From Rhodopirellula baltica (GTDB lineage Bacteria > Planctomycetota > Planctomycetia > Pirellulales > Pirellulaceae), in contig PPHI01000089.1 in the NCBI GenBank assembly GCA_002901265.1, positions 1 to 64,000 on the forward strand: a DNA stretch of 64,000 nucleotides, in the 5' to 3' direction. The notes under the pieces are model-generated. The model searched no databases. It was not told the DNA's origin and worked only from the letters and a program-made list of their open reading frames with translations. The first letter of the stretch is position 1; the number at the start of each line of letters is the position of its first letter. The translations under genes and the position numbers were made by a program. Positions 62,388 to 64,000 of this stretch are shown here, one piece after another.

Positions 62388-64000
62388 TGAATGCTTTCGA
62401 TGATACCGATGTCGAAGACCCACTGGTCATGGCGGTGAAAGAGTTCACTCAAGTGATCGAATCGGGGCAGGCTATTTCGGTCGATTCGTTTCTCGAAAAG
62501 TACACTGATATCGCGGATGATCTGCGCCCGGCGCTCGAAGGCCTGTTGATGCTTCATGGCGCCGGGGAATCCGTCGCAAGTCCCACAAAGTCTAGCGATC
62601 AGGAATTCGTCGGCCAGCCGGTTGGCGACTTTCAGATTTTGTCAGAGCTCGGACGTGGCGGAATGGGGATCGTCTACGAAGCGCTGCAGTTGTCGCTTGG
62701 CCGCAAGGTCGCGCTCAAGGTGCTGCCGTTTGCAAGTGCACTCGACGAAGTCCGCCTGCAGCGTTTTCGCAACGAAGCTCATGCCGCGGCGGCGTTGCAC
62801 CACACCAACATCGTGCCCGTTTATGCCGTCGGATGCGACCGTGGTGTGCATTACTTCGCGATGCAATTAATCGATGGAGAAACCCTTGCCGAATTGACTC
62901 GACGGTTGCGGTTGGACATGGATGTAAAATCCAATTCGTCCGCCGGTGCTTCGCGTTCCGGCCAAACGCCGATCGATCAGACACGCCCCGCACGATCGTC
63001 CACTCAAGGGACCTTTCCTAGCAGCCATCGCAGAACCCAGCACTATCGCCGCACTGTCAAAATGATTGTTGAAGCGGCATTGGCAATTGAACATGCTCAT
63101 GCCTACGGCGTTATTCACCGGGACATCAAACCCGGCAATCTGATTCGCGACCGCATGGGAAAGGTTTGGGTCACTGACTTTGGGTTAGCGCAGGTCGAAA
63201 GCGAGGCTTCACATTTGACGCGAACCGGTGACGCGATGGGGACGTTGCGCTACATGAGCCCTGAACAGGCCTCCGGAAATCGTTTGTCGCTCGACCATCG
63301 TACCGACATCTATTCTCTCGGCATCACGCTGTACGAATTGTTGGTCTTGCGCCCAGCGTTCGATGGCGAAAACTACCGAACATTGCTAAACGCAGTGGTC
63401 GACAAAGATCCGCCGCCTGCCTCCACGATTGATCCCGGACTCCCCAGCGAACTTGACACGATCATTCGCAAAGCGATCGCGAAATCGCCGGCAGATCGTT
63501 ACCAGTCGGCGCGTGAATTTGCCGACGACCTCCAACGATGGCTTGATGACAAGCCGATTACGGCGCGCCCTCCGACGGCAATCGAACGGCTCAGCAAATG
63601 GCGCCGGCGGAATAGCGGATTGGTGGCGGCCGCAAGCGCGATCCTGCTTGTTTCCACAATAGCTTTGGCCGGAACGACGTTTTTTGTCTGGCGGCAACAG
63701 CGAATCACCAGCTTGGCGTTGCAGTCAGAGACTCGCGAGCGATTTCGTGCTGAGGCGAGTCTGGCGCAAGCACGCGCTGTCGTTGACACATTCAGCGAAC
63801 TGAGCGAGCAAGAGCTGGCTTATCGTCCTGATACTCAAGACCTGCGACGTCAGTTTTTGGAAACGTCGTTGGGCTTCTATCAAGATCTGCTCTCACAAAG
63901 TGCTGACGATGAGGAATTGTCGAAGCAGATTAAGCAAACGGCCGCAAAAGTGACACGCTTGGTCGACGAGTTGCAGATCCTGGAGAACGTGCAACCGATG
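62387..64000 (+). CDS. Membrane Ser/Thr protein kinase (partial at right edge)
   Basis: 538 codons are in the window and the frame is open to the last base. The Hanks kinase domain starts near residue 80: Gly loop ELGRGGMGIVYEA, Lys111 in VALKVLPF, HRDIKPGN, TDFGLAQ and YMSPEQ. A 50-residue Ser/Thr/Arg-rich insertion sits between the N-lobe and the catalytic loop. A transmembrane helix (VAAASAILLVSTIALAG) follows the domain, then a helical extracytoplasmic part. It is translationally coupled to the ECF sigma factor, forming a sensing module. Confidence 0.9.
   Translation, partial: MNAFDDTDVEDPLVMAVKEFTQVIESGQAISVDSFLEKYTDIADDLRPALEGLLMLHGAGESVASPTKSSDQEFVGQPVGDFQILSELGRGGMGIVYEALQLSLGRKVALKVLPFASALDEVRLQRFRNEAHAAAALHHTNIVPVYAVGCDRGVHYFAMQLIDGETLAELTRRLRLDMDVKSNSSAGASRSGQTPIDQTRPARSSTQGTFPSSHRRTQHYRRTVKMIVEAALAIEHAHAYGVIHRDIKPGNLIRDRMGKVWVTDFGLAQVESEASHLTRTGDAMGTLRYMSPEQASGNRLSLDHRTDIYSLGITLYELLVLRPAFDGENYRTLLNAVVDKDPPPASTIDPGLPSELDTIIRKAIAKSPADRYQSAREFADDLQRWLDDKPITARPPTAIERLSKWRRRNSGLVAAASAILLVSTIALAGTTFFVWRQQRITSLALQSETRERFRAEASLAQARAVVDTFSELSEQELAYRPDTQDLRRQFLETSLGFYQDLLSQSADDEELSKQIKQTAAKVTRLVDELQILENVQPM

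Overview
The window looks like chromosomal DNA of a planctomycete, most likely Pirellulales/Pirellulaceae (Rhodopirellula-like). The grounds are protein content, not a database match: a paired DUF1549/DUF1553 cytochrome and DUF1501 protein, a DUF1559 prepilin-like protein with the H-X9-DG motif, three PEP-CTERM proteins, two formylglycine sulfatases, Tat-exported Gfo/Idh/MocA proteins, and an ECF sigma factor coupled to a Ser/Thr kinase. Genes are closely packed on both strands. I see no rRNA, tRNA, CRISPR array, transposase, integrase or phage gene.

Layout. 1-6.4 kb: small genes (zinc-ribbon membrane protein, FKBP-type isomerase, DHFR-like reductase), a thioredoxin-like/cupredoxin-like gene pair, one PEP-CTERM protein, ending in a strong bidirectional terminator. 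6.5-10.6 kb (minus): a four-gene operon (PEP-CTERM protein, DUF1559 prepilin-like protein, lipoprotein, DUF4198-plus-kelch protein) behind a sigma70-type promoter whose -10 box is overlapped by a good Fur-box match. This suggests an iron-responsive cell-surface system. 11-13.3 kb: sulfatase and secreted beta-propeller. 13.4-21.3 kb (minus): a seven-gene operon of YceI, tocopherol-methyltransferase-like enzyme, membrane methyltransferase-like protein, MMPL/RND exporter, class I methyltransferase, FAD reductase and type III polyketide synthase. It reads as a complete pathway for making, tailoring and exporting a phenolic or pyrone lipid.

21.6-34.7 kb: third PEP-CTERM protein, amylomaltase, secreted TIM-barrel protein, the DUF1553/DUF1501 pair, mgtE, efp with a divergent epmB-like gene (EF-P lysine modification), and mtnA. 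35-38.6 kb: prepilin peptidase, lipoprotein MsrB, and a Gfo/Idh/MocA oxidoreductase broken by a one-base frameshift in an A run. 38.7-44.8 kb: an osmoregulated periplasmic glucan locus, with opgH and a hypothetical gene facing a GH144-like beta-1,2-glucanase and opgG. 45-50 kb: PilZ-like protein, homoserine dehydrogenase, and gspF/gspE-type secretion genes separated by a long imperfect inverted repeat.

50-60.7 kb: second sulfatase, secreted esterase, and an ABC-2 export locus (internally duplicated permease, large lipoprotein-like membrane protein, ATPase, YfhO-like protein). 60.7-64 kb: dapA, then ECF sigma factor and Ser/Thr kinase; the kinase runs off the window end.
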